Shown here: in pieces, positions 34,565-42,390 of the stretch
Layout of the letters: every line of letters starts with the position of its first letter
Position numbering within the stretch: position 1 is the first letter of the stretch
DNA from: Sphingomonas taxi
GTDB lineage: Bacteria > Pseudomonadota > Alphaproteobacteria > Sphingomonadales > Sphingomonadaceae
Length of the DNA stretch: 64,000 nt
Direction of reading: 5' to 3'
Assembly: GCF_000764535.1 (NCBI RefSeq)
Contig: NZ_CP009571.1
Span: 2,537,001 to 2,601,000, forward strand
Translations under genes and position numbers: made by a program
The notes under the pieces: generated by a model
Databases searched by the model: none
Seen by the model: only the letters and a program-made list of their open reading frames with translations
What the model was told of the DNA's origin: nothing

Positions 34565-35290
34565 TCAATCGTTGAGATGCGGAAACACCTCCCCCTGCAA
34601 ATTGATCGTCAACTGCAGGTTGAGCGCATGGTCCATCTGCGCGCGCGCATCGCCGCGGCCGGGGCGGAACTGGTTGAGATAGCCGACGTCCGCCGTCATC
34701 AGCTTCCCGATCGGCACGACGACGCCGACGATGTTGCGCATCCGCTCATAGCCGCTGCGCTGCCCCCAGCGCGTGCTGTTGGGCAGCAGGAAGCTCTCGT
34801 GGCTGACGAACAGCGCCCATTTGCCCGTCCCCAGCCGCTGGTTGTAGCGCAGCAGCGGCCGCACCCGGAAGCCGATCTCAGACCCGCGCGGATTGAACCG
34901 CTCGTCGACGCGAAAGCGCGTGGTGAAGCCACCGAACGTCCCCACCACCTGCTGGCGGATACGGTCCTCGTCGGCACCGGTATTGCCGTTATGCGCCCCG
35001 ACCTTGCGATAGCCGACGCCGAGCTCGATCCCCTTCGCCGCCTTGATCCCGAGCAGCGCGCCGAATTCGGTCTGGTACAATCCGTCCTGCCGGTCGCTGA
35101 ACCGCGCGATCTGCTCCAGCGTGACGCGCACCCCGTCGGTCAGCGGCACGTTGGTGTTGATCTGCGTCCACAGCTGCGCATCCTGCTGCTGCGCCGCCGC
35201 GGGAAGGGCCGATAAGACGGTCAGTGCCACACCGACCGCCACGGCGTATAGATAGCGGCCTGTGCCGCGAGACCGGTGGATGTAAATCAC
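34565..35290 (-). CDS. DUF2490-family outer-membrane protein
   Basis: 241 residues. Signal peptide about 1-33, ending LSALPAAA. The mature part alternates short beta segments ([62 protein letters not shown]) and ends in an aromatic/hydrophobic strand, as expected for a small beta-barrel. Function unknown. Convergent with kynU (8-bp gap) and divergent from purC. Confidence 0.85.
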   Translation of the reverse strand: MIYIHRSRGTGRYLYAVAVGVALTVLSALPAAAQQQDAQLWTQINTNVPLTDGVRVTLEQIARFSDRQDGLYQTEFGALLGIKAAKGIELGVGYRKVGAHNGNTGADEDRIRQQVVGTFGGFTTRFRVDERFNPRGSEIGFRVRPLLRYNQRLGTGKWALFVSHESFLLPNSTRWGQRSGYERMRNIVGVVVPIGKLMTADVGYLNQFRPGRGDARAQMDHALNLQLTINLQGEVFPHLND

Positions 35291-35365
35291 GTTCGCGCGT
35301 TACCGTGCATCCCAGCCGATGTCATGCGCCCGTTTCGGTATCGTTTTCGCCGGTATCGCTCGTGA

Positions 35366-35394
35366 TTGCACCCCCGCCCCCCTTCCCCTATAGG
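35366..35394 (+). promoter_or_regulatory. Sigma-70-type promoter of purC-purS-purQ
   Basis: TTGCAC (35366-35371), a 17-base spacer, then TATAGG (35389-35394). The predicted start near 35401 leaves a leader of about 60 bases before the purC ATG. No purine riboswitch-like fold was recognised in that leader. Confidence 0.6.
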
Positions 35395-35463
35395 CGCGAC
35401 CATTCCGGCCCCGGCTCGCGAACCTCGCGCCGCCGGGGCTGCTCTATTTCAGGGGACACGCGC

Positions 35464-36243
35464 ATGGCTCGGCGCCGCCAGATCTACGAAGGCAAGGCCA
35501 AGATCCTGTACGAGGGCCCCGAGCCCGGCACGCTGATCCAGTATTTCAAGGACGACGCCACCGCGTTCAACGCCCAGAAGAAGGGCACGATCAACGGCAA
35601 GGGCGTGCTCAACAACCGGATCTCCGAGCATATCTTCACGATGCTCGACGCGATCGGCGTGCCGACGCATTTCATCCGCCGGCTCAACATGCGCGAACAG
35701 CTCATCCGCCAGGTCGAGATCGTGCCGATCGAGGTCGTCGTGCGCAACGTCGCCGCCGGCTCGCTGTCGAAGCGGCTGGGGATCGAGGAGGGCGTCAAGC
35801 TCCCGCGCACGATCATCGAATATTATTACAAGGACGACGCGCTCGGCGATCCGATGATCACCGACGAGCATATCGCCGCCTTCGGCTGGGCCAGCCAGGA
35901 GGAGATGCACGACATCGCCGACCTCGCGATCCGCGTGAACGACTTCCTCAGCGGCCTGTTCGCCGGCGTCGGCATCCGGCTGGTCGACTTCAAGCTCGAA
36001 TTCGGCCGCATCTGGGACAATGACTTCGGCCGGATCATCCTCGCCGATGAGATCAGCCCCGACGGCTGCCGCCTGTGGGACATGGACACCAACGAGAAGA
36101 TGGACAAGGACCGCTTCCGCCGCGATCTCGGCGGCGAGGCGGAGGCCTATCAGGAGGTGGCGCGTCGCCTCGGCCTGATGCCCGAGGGCGAGGACGGCGC
36201 CGTGCTCGACCTCGACAGCCATCGCAAACGCCGGGGTAAGTAA
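35464..36243 (+). CDS. purC: Phosphoribosylaminoimidazole-succinocarboxamide synthase
   Basis: 259 residues. Starts [20 protein letters not shown]; has [18 protein letters not shown] near 96-113, and [14 protein letters not shown] plus [15 protein letters not shown] near 175-210, the SAICAR synthase ATP/Mg site. Ligates aspartate to CAIR in de novo purine synthesis. One base separates it from purS. The frame open upstream of the ATG is not conserved. Confidence 0.98.
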   Translation: MARRRQIYEGKAKILYEGPEPGTLIQYFKDDATAFNAQKKGTINGKGVLNNRISEHIFTMLDAIGVPTHFIRRLNMREQLIRQVEIVPIEVVVRNVAAGSLSKRLGIEEGVKLPRTIIEYYYKDDALGDPMITDEHIAAFGWASQEEMHDIADLAIRVNDFLSGLFAGVGIRLVDFKLEFGRIWDNDFGRIILADEISPDGCRLWDMDTNEKMDKDRFRRDLGGEAEAYQEVARRLGLMPEGEDGAVLDLDSHRKRRGK

Positions 36244-36244
36244 G

Positions 36245-36475
36245 ATGAAGCTGCGTATCTTCGTGACGCTCAAGCCCGGCGTGCTCGATCCCCAGGGCCG
36301 CGCCATCCACCACGCGCTCGGCAGCCTCGGCTTCGAAGGCGTCGAGGACGTCCGCGCCGGCAAGATGTTCGAACTCGAGGTCGCCGATTCGACGACCGAC
36401 GAGTCGATCGACGGCATGTGCCGCCAGTTGCTCGCCAATACGGTGATCGAGAATTTCCGCGTGGAGCGCGTCTGA
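36245..36475 (+). CDS. purS: FGAM synthase subunit PurS
   Basis: 76 residues, typical Pur[21 protein letters not shown] at the start and [13 protein letters not shown] mid-protein are diagnostic. Bridges PurQ and PurL in formylglycinamidine ribonucleotide synthase. Lies between purC and purQ with one-base gaps. Confidence 0.97.
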   Translation: MKLRIFVTLKPGVLDPQGRAIHHALGSLGFEGVEDVRAGKMFELEVADSTTDESIDGMCRQLLANTVIENFRVERV

Positions 36476-36476
36476 C

Positions 36477-37145
36477 ATGAAAACCGCGGTCGTCGTCTTT
36501 CCGGGTTCGAACTGCGACCGCGACCTCGCGGTGGCGCTGGAACGGGTGACCGGCAGCAAGCCGGCGATGGTCTGGCACGGCGACAGCGAGCTGCCCGACG
36601 GCGTCGGCCTCGTCGCGGTGCCGGGCGGCTTCTCCTACGGCGATTACCTGCGCTCGGGCGCGATCGCGGCACGCTCGCCGATCATGCGCGCGATCGTCGA
36701 GCAGGCGGGCCGCGGCCTGCCCGTGCTCGGCGTGTGCAACGGCTTCCAGGTGCTGACCGAGGCGGGGCTGCTGCCCGGCGCGCTGATGCGCAACGCCGGT
36801 CTCGACTTCGTCTGCCGCGACGTCGCGCTGACCGTCGCCAATGCGCAATCGGCCTTCACCAGCCGCTATGACGCGAACGAGACGATCCGCGTCCCCGTCG
36901 CCCACCACGACGGCAATTATTTCGCCGACTCGGACACGCTCGACCGGCTCGAGGGCGAAGGACGCGTCGCCTTCCGTTATGGCGAATCGGTCAATGGCTC
37001 GGCGCGCGACATCGCCGGCGTGCTCAACGCCGCCGGCAACGTGCTCGGCATGATGCCCCACCCCGAGCGCAAGATCGAAACCGCGCACGGTGGCACCGAC
37101 GGCCGCCGCCTCTTCGAAGGCGTGCTGGAGACGATCGGGGCGTAA
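36477..37145 (+). CDS. purQ: FGAM synthase glutaminase subunit PurQ
   Basis: 222 residues. Class I glutaminase triad: Cys in [12 protein letters not shown] near 86, and His/Glu in [10 protein letters not shown] near 196-205. Opens [32 protein letters not shown] near 51 is the PurQ oxyanion region. Delivers ammonia to PurL. purL does not follow in this window, although it often does in alphaproteobacteria. Confidence 0.98.
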   Translation: MKTAVVVFPGSNCDRDLAVALERVTGSKPAMVWHGDSELPDGVGLVAVPGGFSYGDYLRSGAIAARSPIMRAIVEQAGRGLPVLGVCNGFQVLTEAGLLPGALMRNAGLDFVCRDVALTVANAQSAFTSRYDANETIRVPVAHHDGNYFADSDTLDRLEGEGRVAFRYGESVNGSARDIAGVLNAAGNVLGMMPHPERKIETAHGGTDGRRLFEGVLETIGA

Positions 37146-37177
37146 GCCGCGCAATATCCGGGCACTCCCGTGAACGC

Positions 37178-37339
37178 CGCGGCTATCGCATATCAGCGTT
37201 CGAGTAGGCCCATCGCCTTCCAAGCGCACCCCCGTCACCCCGGACTGGTTCCGGGGTCCACTCCGCGGCGGGGAGCATTGGTTGTGCCTCCAGCCGTGCC
37301 CCTGCGGCCCGATTGACCCCGGAACCAGTCCGGGGTGAC
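37178..37339. repeat. Palindromic repeat type A with left outer end
   Basis: Inner inverted repeat 37234-37339 (GTCACCCCGGACTGGTTCC ... CAGTCCGGGGTGAC) has compensatory GG/CC changes at the variable dinucleotide (CTGG / CCAG instead of CTTG / CAAG), keeping the arms paired. To the left, GGCTATCGCATATCAG and CCAAGCGCACC match the left end of the other copies. It lies in the 429-bp gap between purQ and the small membrane protein. The remainder, 37340-37560, shows no gene. Confidence 0.85.
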
Positions 37340-37574
37340 GAAGACGATGTGGAAGCGGCTCGATAAACGCGGGGCGGGCGTTGCGACCGCCCCCGCCCCT
37401 GCCACGCGCCGAAGCCCGCAAGCGGCACTCGTCGCATTTCCAGCCCGGCCGACGGTTAACCACTTGTCAGCCCCGGGCCGATAGGGTGACGGCGCAAGAC
37501 GCAGCCGGGGGGCTGCGTTCGACGGGCGGCGGTGCCGCGGGGGCTTTGCGCCGGATACGGCAAGAAGGAGCATT

Positions 37575-37775
37575 ATGCTTGGGGCGATCGTCTTTACCTA
37601 CGGCATGCTGATGAGCTTCGTGTTGCAGGGCGCGACCCGCAACGCCAGGCTCGCGCGGCCCAATCCGCCGATGCTGCAATATGTCGGCTATCTGCTGTGC
37701 GGCCTGTCCGCGGGTCTGTCGATCATGCTGCTGATCATGGCCTTGACGGCCAAGGCCCCCTTCCCGCTGATGTAA
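37575..37775 (+). CDS. Small membrane protein of unknown function
   Basis: 66 residues with AAGAAGGAG ideally placed before the ATG. Two hydrophobic segments: about 1-19 (LGAIVFTYGMLMSFVLQG) and 36-60 (YVGYLLCGLSAGLSIMLLIM), with a basic Pro-rich loop between. No family recognised. Good start signals and membrane pattern support a real gene. It lies 35 bases before the predicted rpsM promoter. Confidence 0.65.
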   Translation: MLGAIVFTYGMLMSFVLQGATRNARLARPNPPMLQYVGYLLCGLSAGLSIMLLIMALTAKAPFPLM

Positions 37776-37810
37776 GCGAGGATCGGGCGAAGCGGCCGGG
37801 AACCAGTCGC

Positions 37811-37839
37811 TTGACACGGCGTTTGCGCCCGCCTACCTG
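37811..37839 (+). promoter_or_regulatory. Promoter of the rpsM-rpsK-rpoA-rplQ operon
   Basis: TTGACA (37811-37816), 17 bases, TACCTG (37834-37839). The predicted start near 37846 gives a leader of about 150 bases to rpsM. A promoter of its own fits the separation of this block from adk. Confidence 0.6.
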
Positions 37840-37996
37840 CACTCCTCTCCGAAATACCGGCTTCCGGCGACGCTCGTTTGCGTTCGTCGCGCTTTGCGTA
37901 GATGCAAGGTCTTGGAAGGCGGTGTTGGGTCGGAGGATGCGACGAGATGGGGGCGTGCGGCCATGCCGTTCCCCGTGGAGCTAGGAGAAACATTTC

Positions 37997-38365
37997 ATGG
38001 CACGTATCGCGGGTGTCAATATCCCGACCAACAAGCGCGTGGTGATCGCGCTGACCTACATCCACGGCATTGGCCTGACCAAGTCCAAGGAAATCATCGC
38101 CAAGCTGAACATCGCGCCGGAGCGCCGCGTGCAGGACCTGACCGATCAGGAAGTGCTGCAGATCCGCGAGACGATCGACGCCGACCACACGGTCGAGGGC
38201 GATCTGCGTCGTGAGACGGCGATGAACATCAAGCGCCTGATGGATCTCGCCTGCTATCGTGGCCTGCGCCACCGCAAGGGCCTGCCGGTCCGCGGCCAGC
38301 GCACGCACACCAATGCGCGCACCCGCAAGGGCAAGGCGAAGCCGATCGCAGGCAAGAAGAAGTAA
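37997..38365 (+). CDS. rpsM: 30S ribosomal protein S13
   Basis: 122 residues. [20 protein letters not shown] at the start and [20 protein letters not shown] near the end are diagnostic. AGGAGAAA precedes the ATG. Binds the head of the 30S subunit and contacts P-site tRNA and the 50S bridge. First gene of the detached alpha operon, on the opposite strand from the rest of the ribosomal cluster. Confidence 0.99.
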   Translation: MARIAGVNIPTNKRVVIALTYIHGIGLTKSKEIIAKLNIAPERRVQDLTDQEVLQIRETIDADHTVEGDLRRETAMNIKRLMDLACYRGLRHRKGLPVRGQRTHTNARTRKGKAKPIAGKKK

Positions 38366-38385
38366 TTCGTCCGGGGGACGAATTA
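38363..38385 (+). other. Hairpin at the rpsM stop codon
   Basis: TAATTCGTCC-GGG-GGACGAATTA is a perfect 10-bp stem whose first three bases are the rpsM stop codon. There is no T-run, so it is more likely an mRNA processing, stability or translation-control element than a terminator. Confidence 0.6.
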
Positions 38386-38453
38386 CTCCGCCGGAGGCAG
38401 GCTCGATGCCGATTGCCCGGCGATTTCCGAATTAGGGTCAGGAATCTCAACCA

Positions 38454-38843
38454 ATGGCACGTGAACCGCAGCGTATTCGCCGTCGCGAACGCAAGAACAT
38501 CACCGCCGGCGTCGCCCATGTGAACGCCAGCTTCAACAACACCATGATCACCATCACCGACGCGCAGGGCAATGCCATCTCGTGGTCGTCGGCCGGTGCG
38601 ATGGGCTTCAAGGGCAGCCGCAAGTCGACCCCGTATGCCGCTCAGGTGGCCGCGGAAGACGCCGGCAAGAAGGCCGCCGAGCACGGCGTCCGCACCCTCG
38701 AAGTCGAAGTCAAGGGTCCGGGTTCGGGCCGCGAGTCGGCGCTTCGCGCGCTGCAGGCGGTCGGGTTCCAGATCACCTCGATCCGCGACGTCACCTCGAT
38801 CCCGCACAACGGTGTGCGTCCGTCGAAGCGTCGCCGCGTCTGA
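38454..38843 (+). CDS. rpsK: 30S ribosomal protein S11
   Basis: 129 residues. [22 protein letters not shown] near 21-42 and [20 protein letters not shown] near the C-terminus are diagnostic. 30S platform protein near the mRNA exit. 88 bases after rpsM and 83 before rpoA, with hairpins in both gaps. Confidence 0.99.
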   Translation: MAREPQRIRRRERKNITAGVAHVNASFNNTMITITDAQGNAISWSSAGAMGFKGSRKSTPYAAQVAAEDAGKKAAEHGVRTLEVEVKGPGSGRESALRALQAVGFQITSIRDVTSIPHNGVRPSKRRRV

Positions 38844-38849
38844 TCTTCC

Positions 38850-38879
38850 ACGCGCCGGCTGACGAGTCGGCGCGTTTTT
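38850..38879 (+). terminator. Terminator-like hairpin between rpsK and rpoA
   Basis: ACGCGCCG (38850-38857), a 10-base loop, CGGCGCGT (38868-38875), with TTTTT at 38875-38879. An 8-bp perfect stem plus U-tract seven bases after the rpsK stop reads as an intrinsic terminator or partial attenuator inside the operon. Confidence 0.7.
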
Positions 38880-38926
38880 CTCCCGGCTGGAGCTGCCCCC
38901 GTTCCGGCCCAAATTAGGGGACACCT

Positions 38927-39994
38927 GTGTCTGTCAATGCAAAGAACTGGCAGGAACTGAAGAAGCCCAACGGCCTTGAGAAAAAGGGCGGCGACGGCAA
39001 GCGGAAGGCGACCTTCGTGGCCGAGCCGCTGGAGCGTGGCTTCGGCCTGACGCTCGGCAACGCGCTGCGTCGCGTGCTGCTCTCCTCGCTGCAGGGCGCG
39101 GCCGTGACCTCGATCAAGATCGAGAACGTGCTGCACGAATTCTCCAGCCTGGCGGGCGTCCGCGAGGACGTCACCGACATCGTTCTGAACGTCAAGCAGA
39201 TCGCGATCCGCATGCAGGGCGAGGGGCCGAAGCGCCTCCAGCTCTCGGCGACCGGCCCCGGCGAAGTCAAGGCCGGCGACATCGCCGTGTCGGGCGACAT
39301 CGAGGTGATGAACCCCGAGCTGGTGCTGTGCCACCTCGACGAAGGCGCGACGCTCAACATGGAGCTGACCGCCGACATCGGTAAGGGCTACGTCCCCGCG
39401 ACCGCCAACCGTCCGGCCGATGCGCCGATCGGCCTGATCCCGGTCGACGCGCTCTATTCGCCGGTGCGCCAGGTGTCGTACAAGGTCGACCCGACCCGCG
39501 TCGGTCAGGACCTCGATTACGACAAGCTGACGCTGACGATCGAAACCGACGGCACCGTGACGCCCGAGGATGCGGTGGCCTATGCCGGTCGTATCCTGCA
39601 GGACCAGCTGGCGCTGTTCGTTCACTTCGACGATTCGGCGATCACCCGTTCGTCCGCGCCGATCGGCCAGGCGGCCGCTCCGGCGGCTGGCGGCGACGCG
39701 GCCGGCGACACGCAGCAGATCAATCGTTACCTGCTCAAGAAGGTCGACGAGCTCGAACTGTCGGTGCGTTCGGCCAACTGCCTCAAGAACGACAACATCA
39801 TCTACATCGGTGACCTGGTCGGCAAGACCGAGGCCGAGATGCTCCGGACCCCGAACTTCGGCCGTAAGTCGTTGAACGAGATCAAGGAAGTTCTCTCGTC
39901 CATGGGCCTGCGCCTCGGCATGGAAATCCCGGGCTGGCCGCCCGAGAACATCGAAGAGATGGCGAAGAAGCTCGAGCAGGAAATTATGGGGTGA
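38927..39994 (+). CDS. rpoA: RNA polymerase alpha subunit
   Basis: 355 residues starting at GTG 38927. NTD contains [26 protein letters not shown] near 26-51 (dimer and beta contacts). CTD contains [21 protein letters not shown] near 277-297, the DNA/UP-element and activator surface. The interdomain linker is longer than in E. coli (329-residue protein) and Ala/Gly-rich ([15 protein letters not shown] near 245). Preceded by a terminator-like hairpin after rpsK. Confidence 0.99.
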   Translation: MSVNAKNWQELKKPNGLEKKGGDGKRKATFVAEPLERGFGLTLGNALRRVLLSSLQGAAVTSIKIENVLHEFSSLAGVREDVTDIVLNVKQIAIRMQGEGPKRLQLSATGPGEVKAGDIAVSGDIEVMNPELVLCHLDEGATLNMELTADIGKGYVPATANRPADAPIGLIPVDALYSPVRQVSYKVDPTRVGQDLDYDKLTLTIETDGTVTPEDAVAYAGRILQDQLALFVHFDDSAITRSSAPIGQAAAPAAGGDAAGDTQQINRYLLKKVDELELSVRSANCLKNDNIIYIGDLVGKTEAEMLRTPNFGRKSLNEIKEVLSSMGLRLGMEIPGWPPENIEEMAKKLEQEIMG

Positions 39995-39999
39995 TCGCA

Positions 40000-40112
40000 G
40001 GCGGATAGCCCAGGCTATCCGCCGTCTCGGCGATGACCTCGGCCGACGGGCAGGGGAGCGGCAAAGCCGCAACCCTGCCCGTTCGACGTGACCGGTGCGG
40101 CTTCGCCGCACC
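40000..40112 (+). other. Three consecutive hairpins in the rpoA-rplQ spacer
   Basis: Perfect stems: GGCGGATAGCC/GGCTATCCGCC (40000-40023, 2-base loop); ACGGGCAGGG/CCCTGCCCGT (40046-40082) enclosing GCGGC-AAA-GCCGC; and GGTGCGGC-TTC-GCCGCACC (40094-40112). They occupy the first half of an unusually long 257-base gap between two genes of one operon. The RNA's role is unknown; attenuation or processing are the obvious options. Confidence 0.65.
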
Positions 40113-40251
40113 GCCACCCGGCCGCCAAAGGACACGTCTCTTTGCGTGACCTTTATGAACTTACCGGGGCCTCAATGGCGGTGGCCCGTTACGAACCGCC
40201 TGGTCTGGGGATCTCCGTAAAACGGCCCCATAACGAACGAAGGAAGTTACC

Positions 40252-40674
40252 ATGCGTCATCGCGTCGGCGGCCGTAAGCTGCAGCGTACCTCGGCCCATC
40301 GTATTGCGCTGTTCCGCAACATGTCGGCCGCGCTCATCAAGCATGAGCAGATCACCACCACCGTCGCCAAGGCGAAGGAACTGCGTCCCTACGTCGAGAA
40401 GCTGATCACGCTGGCCAAGAAGGGCGGCTTGTCGAACCGTCGTCTCGCCCATGCGCGCCTGCTCGACGACGCGCAGCTCGTGAAGCTGTTCGACGTCCTG
40501 GCCTCGCGCTACGCCGACCGCAACGGCGGCTACACCCGCATCATCAAGGCCGGCATCCGCGCCTCGGACGCCTCGCCGATGGCGATCATCGAGTTCGTCG
40601 ACCGTGACGTCTCAGCCAAGGGCCAGGATTCGGGTCCGGTCCAGTCGGACGAGGATTTCGACGAAGCGGCATAA
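40252..40674 (+). CDS. rplQ: 50S ribosomal protein L17
   Basis: 140 residues. [20 protein letters not shown] at the start and [20 protein letters not shown] near 45-64 are diagnostic. Has a short acidic C-terminal tail ([10 protein letters not shown]) beyond E. coli L17 (127). Near the peptide exit tunnel. Last gene of the alpha operon. Confidence 0.99.
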   Translation: MRHRVGGRKLQRTSAHRIALFRNMSAALIKHEQITTTVAKAKELRPYVEKLITLAKKGGLSNRRLAHARLLDDAQLVKLFDVLASRYADRNGGYTRIIKAGIRASDASPMAIIEFVDRDVSAKGQDSGPVQSDEDFDEAA

Positions 40675-40685
40675 GCCCCGCCCCT

Positions 40686-40713
40686 TCATCCCGGGCATGT
40701 CCCGGAATGACGG
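40686..40713. repeat. Short palindrome, truncated repeat arm
   Basis: TCATCCCGGGCATGTCCCGG followed by AATGACGG resembles a single arm of the TCATCCC/GTCACCC repeats, self-complementary around GGGCATGTCCC. It lies between rplQ and guaA. Confidence 0.55.
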
Positions 40714-40786
40714 AAAAGCTCTGGAGGCCGCGTCAGCAATGGCGCGGCCTCTTTCGTTATCGGCGTCGCATCGCTACACGCCCGCC

Positions 40787-42343
40787 ATGCAGCACACCGA
40801 CACCATCCTGATCGTCGACTTCGGCAGCCAGGTGACCCAGCTCATCGCCCGTCGCGTCCGCGAAGCGGGCGTCTATAGCGAGGTCGCCCCCTTCCAGTCC
40901 GCCGAGGCGGCGTTCGAGCGGCTCAAGCCCGCCGGCATCATCCTGTCGGGCGGCCCCGCCTCGGTCACTGCCGAGAACAGCCCGCGGGCGCCGCAGCGTT
41001 TCTTCGAGGCGGGCATCCCGATCCTCGGCATCTGCTACGGACAGCAGCTGATGAGCGCGCAGCTCGGCGGCAACGTCATCGTCTCGGGCGACGGCGGCGA
41101 GTTCGGCAAGGCTTATGTCGAGGTGAAGGCCGATTGCGCGCTGTTTGACGGCCTCTGGGCCGAAGGCGAGCGCCACCAGGTCTGGATGAGCCACGGCGAC
41201 AAGGTCGATGCGATCCCGCCCGGCTTCAGCCCCGTCGCGACCTCGGAAGGCGCACCCTATGCGATCGTCGCCGACGAGTCGCGCCGCTTCTATGGTGTCC
41301 AGTTCCACCCCGAGGTCGTCCACACGCCGGATGGCGGCAGGCTGATCGCCAATTTCGCCCGCCACGTCTGCGGCCTTGCCGGCGACTGGACGATGGCCGA
41401 GTTCCGCGAGGCGAAGATCGCCGAGATCCGTGCGCAGGTCGGCAGCGGCAAGGTTATCTGCGGCCTGTCGGGCGGGGTCGATTCGTCGGTCGCCGCGCTG
41501 CTGATCCACGAGGCGATCGGCGACCAGCTCACCTGCGTGTTCGTCGACGGCGGCATCCTGCGCGCCGGCGAGGCCGAACAGGTCGTCAGCCTGTTCCGCG
41601 GCCATTACAACATCCCGCTCGTCCATGTGCAGGCGCAGGACCTGTTCATGGACGGCCTCGCCGGCGTCACCGACCCTGAGGCGAAGCGCAAGTTCATCGG
41701 CAAGACCTTCATCGACGTGTTCGAGGCGGAGGCGAAGACGATCGGCGGGGCCGAATTCCTCGCGCAGGGCACGCTCTACCCCGACGTGATCGAAAGCGTC
41801 AGCTTCACCGGCGGCCCCTCGGTGACGATCAAGAGCCACCACAATGTCGGCGGCCTGCCCGAGCGGATGAACATGAAGCTCGTCGAGCCTTTACGCGAGT
41901 TGTTTAAGGACGAGGTGCGCGCGCTGGGCCGCGAACTCGGCCTGCCCGACGTCTTCGTCGGCCGCCATCCCTTCCCCGGGCCCGGCCTCGCGATCCGCAT
42001 CCCCGGCGAGGTGACGCGCGAACGGTGCGACATCCTGCGCAAGGCGGATGCGGTCTATCTCGAGGAGATCCGCAACGCCGGCCTGTACGATGCGATCTGG
42101 CAGGCGTTTGCGGTGTTGCTGCCGGTGCGGACGGTCGGGGTGATGGGTGACGGCCGCACCTATGACCATGTGCTCGCCCTGCGGGCGGTGACCTCGACCG
42201 ACGGCATGACCGCCGAGGTGTTCGACTTCCCCAGCGACTTCCTGCCGCGCGTCGCGACGCGCATCGTCAACGAGGTCAAGGGCGTGAACCGCGTGGTCTA
42301 CGACTATACGTCGAAGCCGCCCGGCACGATCGAATGGGAATGA
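40787..42343 (+). CDS. guaA: GMP synthase (glutamine-hydrolysing)
   Basis: 518 residues. Class I glutaminase domain 1-200 with the Cys in GICYGQQLM near 82 and FHPEV near 175. ATP-pyrophosphatase domain with the P-loop [13 protein letters not shown] near 226-238. C-terminal dimerisation domain ends in [16 protein letters not shown], invariant in GuaA. Converts XMP to GMP. ATG 40787; the frame open back into rplQ is a shadow. Convergent with the TonB-dependent receptor. Confidence 0.98.
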   Translation: MQHTDTILIVDFGSQVTQLIARRVREAGVYSEVAPFQSAEAAFERLKPAGIILSGGPASVTAENSPRAPQRFFEAGIPILGICYGQQLMSAQLGGNVIVSGDGGEFGKAYVEVKADCALFDGLWAEGERHQVWMSHGDKVDAIPPGFSPVATSEGAPYAIVADESRRFYGVQFHPEVVHTPDGGRLIANFARHVCGLAGDWTMAEFREAKIAEIRAQVGSGKVICGLSGGVDSSVAALLIHEAIGDQLTCVFVDGGILRAGEAEQVVSLFRGHYNIPLVHVQAQDLFMDGLAGVTDPEAKRKFIGKTFIDVFEAEAKTIGGAEFLAQGTLYPDVIESVSFTGGPSVTIKSHHNVGGLPERMNMKLVEPLRELFKDEVRALGRELGLPDVFVGRHPFPGPGLAIRIPGEVTRERCDILRKADAVYLEEIRNAGLYDAIWQAFAVLLPVRTVGVMGDGRTYDHVLALRAVTSTDGMTAEVFDFPSDFLPRVATRIVNEVKGVNRVVYDYTSKPPGTIEWE

Positions 42344-42356
42344 CCGGGCGCCAGTA

Positions 42357-42384
42357 ACGGCGCGGGCAGCGATGCCCGCGCCGT
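42357..42384. terminator. Bidirectional terminator-like hairpin between guaA and the receptor gene
   Basis: ACGGCGCGGGCA-GCGA-TGCCCGCGCCGT, a 12-bp perfect stem with a GNRA tetraloop, lies midway between two convergent stops (42343 and 42391). No U-run on either side; likely a barrier or 3'-end stabiliser for both transcripts. Confidence 0.65.
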
Positions 42385-42390
42385 TCGCGT

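Noticed and set aside
36245..37145. Phage or defence genes near purS-purQ because of the short overlapping frames
   Set aside because: The frames are fully explained by purS and purQ. No integrase, restriction, toxin-antitoxin, Abi, CBASS, retron or similar genes were seen anywhere in the window.
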